A stretch of DNA of 64,000 bases, taken from assembly GCA_031378845.1 (NCBI GenBank), contig JANNES010000015.1, forward strand, positions 62,001 to 126,000. The letters are read 5' to 3'. Made by a program: the position numbers and the translations under genes. Under the pieces are notes generated by a model. That model was not told the DNA's origin. It ran no database searches and saw only the letters and a list, made by a program, of their open reading frames with translations. Each line of letters starts with the position of its first letter. Positions within the stretch are counted from its first letter, which is position 1. This document shows positions 34,754 through 43,638 of this stretch, piece by piece. The DNA comes from JAJNPS01 sp031378845 (GTDB lineage: Bacteria > Pseudomonadota > Alphaproteobacteria > Rhodobacterales > Rhodobacteraceae).

Positions 34754-35734
34754 TCAGGTCCTGCATCGGTGTCGTATCTCCCTCCAGTCTCCCTCCAGCC
34801 GTGCCTGCACCATGCGGCCAAGCCGCATTCCCAAGGCCTCGAGGTCAATGCCAAAGGTCGTTAGTGCCGAGCGCGTATGCGCCGCGATCGGAATATCGTC
34901 GCAGCCGATCAGGGCGACATCGTCTCCGGGGGTCAGACCAAGGCGGCGCAGCCCCTCCATCGCGGAAATCGCGATCAGATCGTTGCCGCAGATCAGGGCG
35001 GTGGGACGCGGTCCGCGCATCAAAAGTTCGGTCACCGCCTCTGCTCCGGTCTTGCGCGACAAAAAGCATTCGACATCAAGGGCCAGATCGTAAGGCAGGC
35101 CCGCCTCGGACAACCCCTCTCGGACGCCCTGAACGGTCAGGTGAGTGTAGGTATCGCGCAGCGGTGTCGTCAGATGGCCGATCCGCTTGTGGCCCAATGC
35201 TGCAAGCCTGAGCGCGCTGTCGCGCCCGATGCGCACCTGATCGCGATCCACAAAGCTGTGGCTGTTGCCCAGGTTGCGCCCGACGGTGACAAAGCGAAAG
35301 CCGCGTTCCTCCAGCCAGCCGATGCGTTCATCTTCAGGGCGTGTCCGCGCAAAGACCAGAGCATCGCAGCGGTTGCGTCCAACCGCATTTCTGATCACGT
35401 CGATCTCGCGGTCAAAGTCACGGGCCATCACCACCTGAAGATCAAGACCCGCCGTCGTCAGCACCATTTCCAGACCGTCAAGAACGCCCAGAAAGTACGG
35501 ATCGACATATTTCGTCCAGGGCTTCGAGGCCATGAATGTCACGGTGCCCGTCTGGTTTCGGCGCAGCATTGCTGCGGCATGGTTCGGGCGATAGCCAAGC
35601 GTCTCGGCCGCCTCTTCGATGCGCGCGCGGGTCTTTGCGTTGACATCGGCGTAGCCGTTCAAGGCGCGACTGACCGTCGACACCGACACACCCGCAGCCA
35701 ACGCAACTGCGCGAATATCGGGTCGGATCGTCAC
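34754..35734 (-). CDS. LacI family transcriptional regulator
   Basis: The GTG at 35734 opens VTIRPDIRAVALAAGVSVST followed by VSRALNGYADVNAKT, the LacI headpiece and hinge. The 326-residue product then has a periplasmic-binding-like effector domain (TKYVDPYFLGVLDGLEMVLT, ALICGNDLIAISAMEGLRRL). The long in-frame extension to 35992 runs through the alpha-glucosidase relic in another frame and is rejected. It lies 57 bases upstream of the PanB-like gene and directly after the alpha-glucosidase fragment on the same strand. It may control the former pair or be the surviving regulator of a lost alpha-glucoside locus. Confidence 0.85.
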   Translation of the reverse strand: MTIRPDIRAVALAAGVSVSTVSRALNGYADVNAKTRARIEEAAETLGYRPNHAAAMLRRNQTGTVTFMASKPWTKYVDPYFLGVLDGLEMVLTTAGLDLQVVMARDFDREIDVIRNAVGRNRCDALVFARTRPEDERIGWLEERGFRFVTVGRNLGNSHSFVDRDQVRIGRDSALRLAALGHKRIGHLTTPLRDTYTHLTVQGVREGLSEAGLPYDLALDVECFLSRKTGAEAVTELLMRGPRPTALICGNDLIAISAMEGLRRLGLTPGDDVALIGCDDIPIAAHTRSALTTFGIDLEALGMRLGRMVQARLEGDWREIRHRCRT

Positions 35735-35754
35735 GGCGTCTTGCGTCGAGTTGC

Positions 35755-36189
35755 TTATGAAACCTCGCACAGGATGATGGGATCGTTGGCGGGCAGCCAG
35801 CCATTGAGGTACGAAAAACCAAATGAGACGCCTTTGCCGGCCCACGGAAAGAACGTGCGTGCGCCATCGCGGCTCCGGTGGTCGCACCCCAAGCGCAGTG
35901 CCTCGGGGTCTTGCAGGCGGTGGCGGGGCGCATCGGAATGGGGCAGGCCCAGTTCTTCGCCCGGATCGAGCATCACCGTGCCCCGCAGACACAAAAGCAA
36001 CGCTTGCAACATCTTGATGCGGTCCGGGTTACCAGCGGTACCCCGCCGCAAGGCGACACACTGCACGTCAGGATTGGAAAACGCCCAAGCCGCCCCCGCG
36101 CCCGCAGCAAGCACTGAGCGTGCGACAGGCGCGCCCTGCACCAAGGCGCGAAAGTCGCCCAGCCGCGCAATCAGGCCCGGCAGGTCGCC
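35755..36189 (-). pseudogene. Alpha-glucosidase (GH13) internal fragment
   Basis: The minus-strand frame encodes an internal piece of a GH13 alpha-glucosidase. WAFSNPDVQCVALRRG corresponds to the SN-H-D catalytic-site motif with His changed to Pro. MLQALLLCLRGTVMLDPGEE continuing ELGLPHSDAPRHRLQDPEAL matches the family's LLLSLRG...GEELGLPE...LQDP block. RSRDGARTFFPW matches the GRDGCRTPMPW segment. About 350 N-terminal residues and the C-terminal region are missing, and the frame ends at 35755. On the other side it abuts, near base 36190, the truncated binding-protein gene, so two unrelated loci have been joined by deletion or rearrangement. Confidence 0.75.
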
Positions 36190-36942
36190 TTGCCCGTCAC
36201 CGACATGATCGGCCAGAAACCTGCCGGAATCGCAATGATGGGTCATCCCGGTGACGCCGCCCTGTTGCCGCTGGCTGCCGAAGCGGACGCGGCGGGCATC
36301 AAGGTCATGTACATGAACGTCGATGTGCCAGAAGTGCGCGCCAAATTCGGCTCGGGCTTTGTCGGTGCGCAGCTTTATGATCAGGGCCGCGCGCTTGCAG
36401 CCGAAACCCTGCGTCTGGCCGGGGATACGCTCAAGGCTGGCGACCATGCGATCATGCTGTCGCGTTGAGAAGCCGAGGCGCGGGCAAAGCGCGAGCTTGG
36501 GCTGGTCGAAGGACTGGAAGAGGCCGGGATCGTGGTGACCAAGCTGCAAGAAGCCGAAGGCGCATCTGCCGACCAGATGCTGCAACTGCCAATCCTGACA
36601 TCGGCCGTGCTGTCTGACCCCAAGGTCAAGCTGATCGGCTATCCGGGCGGGCCATGGGTGTCTGCGGCCCCGGTGTTCATGAAGTCGATGGGCAAGCAGC
36701 CCGGTGAGATCATCGGGGTCGGTTTTGACATCGGACAGGGGGTCAAGGAATCGCTGGAAAGCGGCTACATGCTGGTGACCGCTGACCAGCAACCCTACCA
36801 GCAGGGCTATCTGCCGGTGGTGTCTCTTTGCCAGCAACTGATCTACAAACTTGCCCCCCTGAACGTCGATACCGGGTCGGGTTTCGTGACCGCAGCGAAT
36901 GTGGCCGAGGTGGCTGAACTGGCCAACGCGGGTTACCGCTAG
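36190..36942 (+). pseudogene. Sugar ABC binding protein remnant, 5'-truncated with an internal stop
   Basis: The frame begins abruptly in the middle of a type I sugar-binding protein (PVTDMIGQKPAGIAMMGHPG). It runs to a TGA at 36466-36468 (ending HAIMLSR), then continues in the same frame (EAEARAKRELGLVEGLEEAG, GYPGGPWVSAAPVFMKS) to 36942. The signal peptide and first lobe, about 80-100 residues, are absent. Loss of the start plus a nonsense codon show it is dead. The next genes are its former ATPase, permease and an SDR. Confidence 0.75.
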
Positions 36943-36997
36943 GCCATTGCGGGCCGGGCGGGGAACACCCCGTCCGACCCACCTTGCGGGGGAACGC

Positions 36998-37835
36998 ATG
37001 GCAGAGCCGATCATCGAGCTGAAGAACATCGTCAAGCGTTTTGGCAGCGTCGCGGCGCTTACCGGTGTGTCACTGACAGTGCGCAGGGGCGAAGTGCTGG
37101 GCCTTTTGGGCGACAACGGTGCGGGCAAGTCGACACTGGTCAAGACCTTGGCCGGGGTTCACGCGCCGACGACAGGCGAGGTCTGGGTCAAGGGCGTGCT
37201 GCGCAACCCGTGGAATCCGCTGGCCGCCCGGTCTGCCGGGATCGAGACTGTGTTTCAGGACCGCGCGCTTGCCCCGCAGCATTCCATCGTCACCAACATC
37301 TTCATGGGCCGCGAGATCACCAACGCGCTTGGGCTGATCGACACCAAACGGCAGATCGAAAGGGCCAACCGACTGATGCGTGAAATCGGCTTTACCTCCA
37401 AGGTGTTCAATCCGGGTTCGGTGGTGGGCAACCTCTCAGGGGGGGAGCGTCAGGGCGTCGCCGTTGCGCGCGCTCTATAACAACGCCGATGTGATCGTGC
37501 TGGACGAGCCGACGACGGCACTGTCGCTGACAGAGACGCAAAAGGTCTTCCGCTTTGTCGATGCAGTCAAAAACTCGGGCCGCACGGTAATATTCATCGG
37601 GCACAACATCTATCATGTCTATGATATCGCTGACCGCTTCTTTGTGATCGACCGCGGGCCCGCGGCGTTCGAGGGCGAGAAAGCGGCCTTTACCGGGGCG
37701 GATCACCTGATCCACATGATGCATCACAGCTGGCCGAAACCGGACGGGCAGATGTGGAGAGCTTGCGAAAAACCGCCTGAGGAGGCCCTCGATGACCGAC
37801 ACTTCCCCAAGTGCAGCCAAGCCCGCTTTCATTGA
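36998..37835 (+). pseudogene. Sugar ABC transporter ATPase, frameshifted
   Basis: ATG 36998 (MAEPIIELKNIVKRFGSVAA) opens a single-domain CUT2-type ATPase with Walker A GLLGDNGAGKSTLVK and signature NLSGGERQGVAVARAL. There the frame ends at 37480. The continuation YNNADVIVLDEPTTALSL with the Walker B and IGHNIYHVYDIADRFF lies in another frame reaching 37835, overlapping the permease start. A single-base indel around 37470 explains the break. The GDNGAGKST form is typical of fructose/ribose-type single-domain ATPases. Confidence 0.75.
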
Positions 37836-38826
37836 CAACCGACCCGGACAAAGCCCATTTCGCCGGTTCTACGGGCGCAACGGGCGGGCGGTAAACTCGT
37901 TTCTGGCGCTTGTGGCGGTCTGGTTGTTATTTGCCTCGCAGAACTGGGGGCTGTTTCTGAACCCAGGTTTCTACGGGGCCTATTTGTTTTCGATCCCTTC
38001 CAGCATCATCATGGTCACGGCCATGGTTTTTGTGATTACGGCGGGCGAGATCGACCTCGCCTTTCCGGCGGTGATTGGCGCGGGCGGCGGGGTGTTCATG
38101 ATGCTGCTGATCTGGGGGCTGCCGATCATGCCGGCGGTACTGTTGACGCTGGTCATCGGCGCCGCCCCTGGGGCCTGCATCGGCGCGATCATCGTTTACG
38201 GCAAGATCTCGTCGCTGGTGGCGACCTTGGGCCTGTCGTTCTTTATCGTCGGCATCGTGAACTTTCTGGCGCAGGGCAAAAACCTGGAACTGCGCGAGGC
38301 GGTGGGCACCTGGGGCAACGAAATCTTTGTGGGCAAATGGATCATCGGCGGACTGCCGGTGCCCAACCACTCCTTCATCGCATTGGCCTGGGTGGCGCTG
38401 ATGAATGTGCTGTTTCGCTATCACCGCTTTGGCGTGCGGGTGCCGATCGTGGGCGACAATGCCAGTTCCGCCCGCCAGATGGGCATCAACGTGGAATTGG
38501 TGCGCGTGGGCGTGTTCGTGCTGTCGTCCGTGGCCGCGTCGCTGGCGGGAGTCATCTTGGTGCAGACGGCGAACATAGTATGGTTCCCGCTGTCGGGCAA
38601 AGCCTACCTTTTGCCGGTTCTGGCCGCCCTGTTTGTGGGCGGCACGCCGGTTTGGGGCGACGTCGGCACCACCATCGGCGCGGTGTTCGGGGCGCTGACC
38701 ATCGGGCTGATCCCGTCCGGGGCCGTGGGTGCAGGATTCGCCGGGTACTGGACCGAGTTCATCTTTAGCATCGTGATCATCGCGACGATGGTGGTGCACC
38801 GCTTTTCGGGGATGCGGCTCAGCTGA
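37792..38826 (+). CDS. Sugar ABC transporter permease (BPD_transp_2), intact in a decayed operon
   Basis: The 344-residue protein has about nine spans and family blocks VFVITAGEIDLAFPAVIGAG, GKISSLVATLGLSFFIVG and VPIVGDNASSARQMGIN. No frame break is seen, although its ATPase, binding protein and SDR neighbours are all disrupted. Without partners it is unlikely to transport anything and is probably awaiting inactivation, unless it works with the intact importer at 27406-30980. It starts 43 bases before the end of the shifted ATPase frame. Confidence 0.8.
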   Translation: MTDTSPSAAKPAFIDNRPGQSPFRRFYGRNGRAVNSFLALVAVWLLFASQNWGLFLNPGFYGAYLFSIPSSIIMVTAMVFVITAGEIDLAFPAVIGAGGGVFMMLLIWGLPIMPAVLLTLVIGAAPGACIGAIIVYGKISSLVATLGLSFFIVGIVNFLAQGKNLELREAVGTWGNEIFVGKWIIGGLPVPNHSFIALAWVALMNVLFRYHRFGVRVPIVGDNASSARQMGINVELVRVGVFVLSSVAASLAGVILVQTANIVWFPLSGKAYLLPVLAALFVGGTPVWGDVGTTIGAVFGALTIGLIPSGAVGAGFAGYWTEFIFSIVIIATMVVHRFSGMRLS

Positions 38827-38827
38827 C

Positions 38828-39409
38828 ATGGTGCGGGTGGCGCTGATCACCGGGGCATCGGGCGACATTGGCACCGCGACCGCAGTGGCCTTTGCCAGGG
38901 TAGGCCCTTTGCGGGGCCGGCATGTATCGCCGGGATCAATGCGCGCGGGCAGGTCGAGGATCTGCCTTGGGAGAACGGCGCCATATCATGGCGGTCAACG
39001 TCGGCGGCACCATGCTGGCGATGAAACACGCCAGCCCGCACTTGCAATCGGGCGGCGCAATCGTGCTGATGGGGTCGGTGCAGCCCGATATCGGCACGGA
39101 TGGCCATACGGACTATCACACATCAAAAGGCGCGGTTCTGGGCCTGATGCGCGCGGCCTGCGGCACGGGGCATGCGGGTAAACGCGGTCTCGCCCGGCTG
39201 GGTCGATACCGGCTTTACCGACCGCGCGCTGGCAATCCTGCCAGACGGGCCCGAGGTCCGGCAAGGTGCCGGGTCTGCGCATCTGCTTGAGCGCATCGCC
39301 CCGCCCCGACAAGGTGGCCGAGGCGATACTGTTTCTTTTGTCGGACGAGGCGAGCTTTGTCACGGGCGAAAAGCTGTTCGTGGATGGCGGGTTCCTGCGG
39401 AAAAAATAG
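38828..39409 (+). pseudogene. SDR oxidoreductase remnant with several frame breaks
   Basis: Pieces of one short-chain dehydrogenase occur in order in different frames. They are MVRVALITGASGDIGTATAV (38828), IMAVNVGGTMLAMKHASPHL with AIVLMGSVQ and DYHTSKGAVLGLMRA, then RVNAVSPGWVDTGFT (39172), then DKVAEAILFLLSDEASFVTG ending FVDGGFLRKK at 39409. About 40 residues between the first two pieces are deleted. The YxxxK pair (YHTSK) survives. It was the last gene of the decayed sugar operon. Confidence 0.75.
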
Positions 39410-39751
39410 ACCGCCCTGCGCCATGCTGCGCCCTCGCGCGCGGCACCCGCCGCCCCTCGACCCGAATTGGTTCTTTGACGCCGCAAAGCTGCGTGCCCGG
39501 CGCGACCCGCATTGTGCCTGTGTCCTCACAGCTATCCACGCCATCGACAGAGCCCGGCAGGATGACGGAACAAGAATCCTGCAGATCGGCGCCAGTGTGC
39601 AAGTGCAACGATGGTTCCGGCGTGGTTCGGCGGTTCAATACCCGGTCGGACGAATGAACACGATGGCGAAACTGCCCCCGGTTCGAAACCACTCTGCTTT
39701 GGCGAAAGCACTGCGCTCGTCACCTTCGACCATGGCCCGCCACCTAAAATG
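39410..39751. other. Non-coding gap after the decayed operon
   Basis: I find no open frame with family character, RNA gene or repeat in these 342 bases. An isolated T-arm-like string near 39680 lacks the rest of a tRNA. The stretch is probably spacer or fully eroded remains of the neighbouring pseudogenes. Confidence 0.5.
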
Positions 39752-39782
39752 GCAGCAGGCCGGGGAGCACCCGGCCTGCTGC
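39752..39782 (-). terminator. Intrinsic terminator after the small secreted protein gene
   Basis: GCAGCAGGCCGGG (39752-39764) and CCCGGCCTGCTGC (39770-39782) form a perfect 13-bp stem with a five-base loop. The minus strand continues CATTTTAGG, and the plus strand continues GTTTTGC, so it may work in both directions. It lies 21 bases past the stop of the gene at 39804-40052, whose end it most likely marks. Confidence 0.8.
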
Positions 39783-39803
39783 GTTTTGCAAGGGATCAAC
39801 CGA

Positions 39804-40052
39804 TCATTGCGCGTTCAGGATCACCTTGACCTGACCGGCCGGATCGTTGCCCGTGCGCAGGTTGTCCGCGTTGGCGAACAGCGACACGATCTGCGCATAT
39901 TGCATCGTGGTCAGATTGCTGAGGTCAGCATTCGGAACCCATTGCAAGATCTGGCCTGTGGTCGCCGAGGTCAATTCGACAGTAGAGGTTTGCGCAATAG
40001 CGCCCGTTGCAGCGGCAGCAATGAGCGCCGAAGCGAGAAGAAAGCGTTTCAT
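39804..40052 (-). CDS. Small secreted protein, 82 residues
   Basis: MKRFLLASALIAAAATGAIA is a clear signal peptide with an Ala-x-Ala-type site before Q. The mature part, about 61 residues, has no Cys and no known motif (TTGQILQWVPNADLSNLTTM, VSLFANADNLRTGNDP). AAAGGA precedes the ATG, and a strong terminator follows the stop, so it is a well-bounded monocistronic gene. I recall similar small exported proteins in roseobacters but no function. An inverted repeat CATCAAG / CTTGATG (40078-40102) lies 26 bases upstream of the start. Confidence 0.7.
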   Translation of the reverse strand: MKRFLLASALIAAAATGAIAQTSTVELTSATTGQILQWVPNADLSNLTTMQYAQIVSLFANADNLRTGNDPAGQVKVILNAQ

Positions 40053-40471
40053 GATTTTTCCTTTTGACTAATTTAAACATCAAGCAGTTCAGATACTTGA
40101 TGAACGCACCCTAGATTTATGAACTGTCAGGTTCAAATCATCATTCGGTAAAATCCAGCCACAGACTTGTGAGCCACCGTGGCCTTGCATCCGCAAAAGC
40201 GCGCCGATCCGGCAAGTTTTACGGGTGCTTCGACCACCCTTGTTTTGATCACGAAACAACCCAAAACCACCCGGATCACCATCTGATATGCGGCTATGCA
40301 CCTGTTGCATATCTGGCAACGCAAGACCCCTTGGGGGACGCGTTCGGCTGCGCGCATCGCTCTGGTCTGCGATGACAATTCCGTGAAAACCGCCATGCGT
40401 GCAAAAACACCCTTCCGCGACAGACTGACGCCCCTATAGTGATCCAGATTGTCACAGGCACGGAGAACGTC
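40053..40471. other. Divergent promoter region between the secreted-protein gene and cytochrome c'
   Basis: This 419-base gap serves two divergent genes. It holds the dyad CATCAAG-N11-CTTGATG at 40078-40102 near the minus-strand gene. It also holds two symmetrical elements nearer the cytochrome gene: TTGTTT-N8-AAACAA at 40240-40259 and GTTGC-N7-GCAAC at 40304-40320. No gene is supported inside it. Confidence 0.5.
40304..40320. promoter_or_regulatory. FNR/NnrR-like dyad GTTGC-N7-GCAAC upstream of cytochrome c'
   Basis: TTGC and GCAA half-sites with a seven-base spacer resemble the TTG...CAA dyads bound by CRP/FNR-family nitric-oxide regulators. It lies about 150 bases before the cytochrome c' ATG. 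Cytochrome c' expression in Rhodobacter has been linked to NnrR, which makes the site plausible, but the spacing and sequence were not compared with a matrix. Confidence 0.35.
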
Positions 40472-40906
40472 ATGAAAGCTACCAAGATTCTTGCGGCTGG
40501 TCTTTTCCTGATCGGCAGCGTCGCAATCGCCGCAGAGGCGACCGATCCAGTTGCCAAGGCTCGCCAAACGTTGATGGACACGATCGTGATGAACACCAAA
40601 GTGCTGGGCGACATGGCAGGCGGCAAGGCTGCCTTTGACGCCGCCGCCGCCGAGGGTGCCAAGGCAGCCCTCGTCGCCGCATCGGCCGATATCGGTGCCA
40701 AGTTCGAAACCGAGGCCAGCGACCCGAAGTCCGCCGCAAAGCCCGAGATTTGGACCAATTGGGACGACTTCCTGAAAAAGGCGGGCGTGCTGAATGCAGC
40801 GGCGACAGCGATGGACGTGGCCTCTGCGGAAACCATCGGTGCAGGCATGGGGGCTGTTGGTGGCGCCTGCCAGGATTGCCACAAAACCTATCAAATCCCG
40901 CGCTGA
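40472..40906 (+). CDS. Cytochrome c' (prime)
   Basis: The 144-residue product has a signal peptide (MKATKILAAGLFLIGSVAIA) and a single C-terminal haem motif CQDCHKTY near residue 133. That C-terminal CxxCH placement with preceding amphipathic helices is typical of four-helix cytochromes c'. These periplasmic haem proteins bind nitric oxide and protect against it. The size fits. A terminator hairpin follows the stop. A possible NO-regulator dyad lies upstream at 40304-40320. Confidence 0.88.
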   Translation: MKATKILAAGLFLIGSVAIAAEATDPVAKARQTLMDTIVMNTKVLGDMAGGKAAFDAAAAEGAKAALVAASADIGAKFETEASDPKSAAKPEIWTNWDDFLKKAGVLNAAATAMDVASAETIGAGMGAVGGACQDCHKTYQIPR

Positions 40907-40930
40907 GCGATCAGCAACGCAAGGCAGGGC

Positions 40931-40960
40931 CGGCCCCGGACAGATGTCAGGGGCCGCTTT
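40931..40960. terminator. Hairpin terminator between convergent genes
   Basis: CGGCCCC (40931-40937) and GGGGCCG (40950-40956) form a stem, and GACA/TGTC inside extends it. CTTTG follows on the plus strand. It lies 24 bases after the cytochrome c' stop and just before the stop of the convergent inhibitor gene at 40964, so it may end both transcripts. Confidence 0.65.
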
Positions 40961-40963
40961 GAA

Positions 40964-41233
40964 TTAGCCGCAGTAGACCTCTTCGATGCGGCCGGTCCGG
41001 CCGATCACGATGTTCAGCCGTTCAGCACTGAACTCCTCGGTCACCGCCGTATCCGGGTAGATGACGCGGGTGCCGATCGGAAACGTCATCGCCGCCAGAA
41101 TATCGCCGGACTGGCCGACAAGACTTCTACTGCCCGACGCGCGGCAGGCATCCCGGTCCACCGGGTCAGGTTCAGTCACGGGCACGCAGGCGGCAAGCGC
41201 AAGCACAAAACATAGCAAAGCCGAGCGGAACAT
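40964..41233 (-). CDS. I78-type peptidase inhibitor lipoprotein (copy 2 of tandem pair)
   Basis: The product is about 89 residues. A lipoprotein signal (LLCFVLALAACVPV, lipobox LAAC) precedes a small domain with DACRASGSRSLVGQSGDI and the diagnostic VTEEFSAERLNIVIGRTGRI ending VYCG. This matches the potato-inhibitor-I-like I78 family. Two Cys, one near each end, could form a disulfide. The second of two ATGs (41233) has the better spacing from AGGAG. It follows the tandem paralog after 15 bases, so both are one transcript. Confidence 0.8.
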   Translation of the reverse strand: MFRSALLCFVLALAACVPVTEPDPVDRDACRASGSRSLVGQSGDILAAMTFPIGTRVIYPDTAVTEEFSAERLNIVIGRTGRIEEVYCG

Positions 41234-41248
41234 CATCTCTCCTTTTCG

Positions 41249-41524
41249 TTAGCCGCAGGTGACGCGGTCGATAAAGCCATCTTCATCCAGCCAGATGTTC
41301 AACCTTTCCGCGGAATAGTCCATCGTCACCGCCATCCCGAATTCGATAATCCGCACTGGCCCGGCAAAGCGGATGGTCCGCAACACGCGGGAATGCTGCC
41401 CGACCAGTCCCTGCAGGCCCGAGGCCCCGCAGGCGTTCTCGACCGGATCTGCTGGCACAGGCTCGATGATCACGCAGCCCATCACGGCAAGCGGCAGGAT
41501 CAGAATCGGCATGAAATGTTTCAT
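41249..41524 (-). CDS. I78-type peptidase inhibitor lipoprotein (copy 1 of tandem pair)
   Basis: The 91-residue product starts at ATG 41524 with a lipoprotein signal (ILILPLAVMGCVII). The mature domain NACGASGLQGLVGQHSRVL followed by VTMDYSAERLNIWLDEDGFI and VTCG aligns throughout with the downstream copy and with I78 inhibitors. A periplasmic serine-protease-inhibiting role is suggested by the family only. GGAGACG upstream is the ribosome site. The frame extends to 41596 without signal character. Confidence 0.82.
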   Translation of the reverse strand: MKHFMPILILPLAVMGCVIIEPVPADPVENACGASGLQGLVGQHSRVLRTIRFAGPVRIIEFGMAVTMDYSAERLNIWLDEDGFIDRVTCG

Positions 41525-41746
41525 CGTCGTCTCCTTTGTCAGCCGGTCATGTGGGGCGGGATGTCGCCCACTGCATTGGACCCCGCACGTCGTCACCGGG
41601 ACGCCCCCTCCCTGCAGATGGAGGGCAAAGCGATAACGCCCGAGACGCGGAAAGGTTTCCTAAACCCCAATTTGCTGCATTTCCGGCGTTGCGTCCAACG
41701 CCAGTTTGGCACAGCCTGCCGCAAAGAATAAGGGAGGGAATACCAG

Positions 41747-42877
<1,131 letters not shown>

Positions 42878-42903
42878 TCACCTGACTAGGGATCAGACAT
42901 GGC

Positions 42904-42923
42904 CCGGGCGAACCAGCGCCCGG
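42904..42923. terminator. Hairpin between adhC and cupredoxin genes
   Basis: CCGGGCG and CGCCCGG arms with a six-base loop form a strong stem in the 65-base gap between convergent genes. No U-tract follows on either strand, so termination efficiency is uncertain. Confidence 0.45.
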
Positions 42924-42942
42924 ACCGATCCGTCCGCGTCTT

Positions 42943-43464
42943 TCAGGCCGTCACGGTCAACAAGGACCACATGCCCAGCGTGTAGTGGCCCGGAATGTTG
43001 CAATAAAGGATATAGCTGCCCGGCTCCAACGTGACGGTCAGCGCGCCGCCTTTGCCGGGATCCAGTTCGGCAACCTCTCCGACATGACCGGCGGCGTCTT
43101 CGTCCACCTTTTCCTCATCCACCATGTAGGGCAGCGGCACAGTGGGATCGGCGACGGGTGACACCACCATCTCGTGGATCATCGATCTGGAGTCGTTGAT
43201 GACGTCAAAGGTAATCTCGCCTGCGGCCACCGTGTCGAGGTCCGGGGTGATGCCCATCATCGCCATCTTCATGGCCATGTCGGCGCCCATCATCCCCATG
43301 CCCATCGGCTTGCCCTTGCCAAGCATGTCCATCGACATGTCGCCCTTGTCCCAAAGCGAGACCTTGATGACGGTCCCTGCCGCAAGGGCGGGACGCCCGG
43401 CCGCCGCCGCAACGGTTGCCGAGGCCGCAAATAGGACGAGCGTATCGCGTCTGGTTAGTGTCAT
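42943..43464 (-). CDS. Cupredoxin (plastocyanin/azurin-like) with twin-arginine signal
   Basis: ATG 43464 starts MTLTRRDTLVLFAASATVAA, a likely Tat signal with TRRDTL. The mature protein has a Met-rich segment (KGKPMGMGMMGADMAMKMAM) that could bind additional copper. A type 1 copper site follows: His in SRSMIHEMVVSP and Cys, His and Met in YCNIPGHYTLGMWSLLTV. The length is 173. A periplasmic copper carrier or electron-transfer protein is inferred. The Met-rich insert is unusual for simple cupredoxins. Confidence 0.82.
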   Translation of the reverse strand: MTLTRRDTLVLFAASATVAAAAGRPALAAGTVIKVSLWDKGDMSMDMLGKGKPMGMGMMGADMAMKMAMMGITPDLDTVAAGEITFDVINDSRSMIHEMVVSPVADPTVPLPYMVDEEKVDEDAAGHVGEVAELDPGKGGALTVTLEPGSYILYCNIPGHYTLGMWSLLTVTA

Positions 43465-43638
43465 GTTCTGCACTCCTGCGTTGCTGGGCAACTGGCCCGT
43501 GGCGATTATGCGCCCGACCGTCTGGCACTGCCTTGTCATGGATCAATCCGAATGTGCCCAAGACTGCACGGGCGCGCACTGGCCATCTGCTTTCCTTCTG
43601 GCCAATGATCGGGCAGACTCGCCCGAAAGGAGACCACC

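Noticed and set aside
36466..36468. In-frame TGA read as selenocysteine
   Set aside because: No SECIS-like hairpin was noticed downstream, the family has no selenoproteins, and neighbouring genes are also broken; a nonsense mutation is simpler.
35992..37143. Minus-strand frame of 462 residues from 37143 down to 35755
   Set aside because: Only its last 144 codons are real (alpha-glucosidase fragment). The rest is antisense to the binding-protein and ATPase remnants.
39670..39700. GGTTCGAAACC resembling a tRNA T-arm
   Set aside because: The stem pairs only at two positions and no anticodon or acceptor arm can be built around it.
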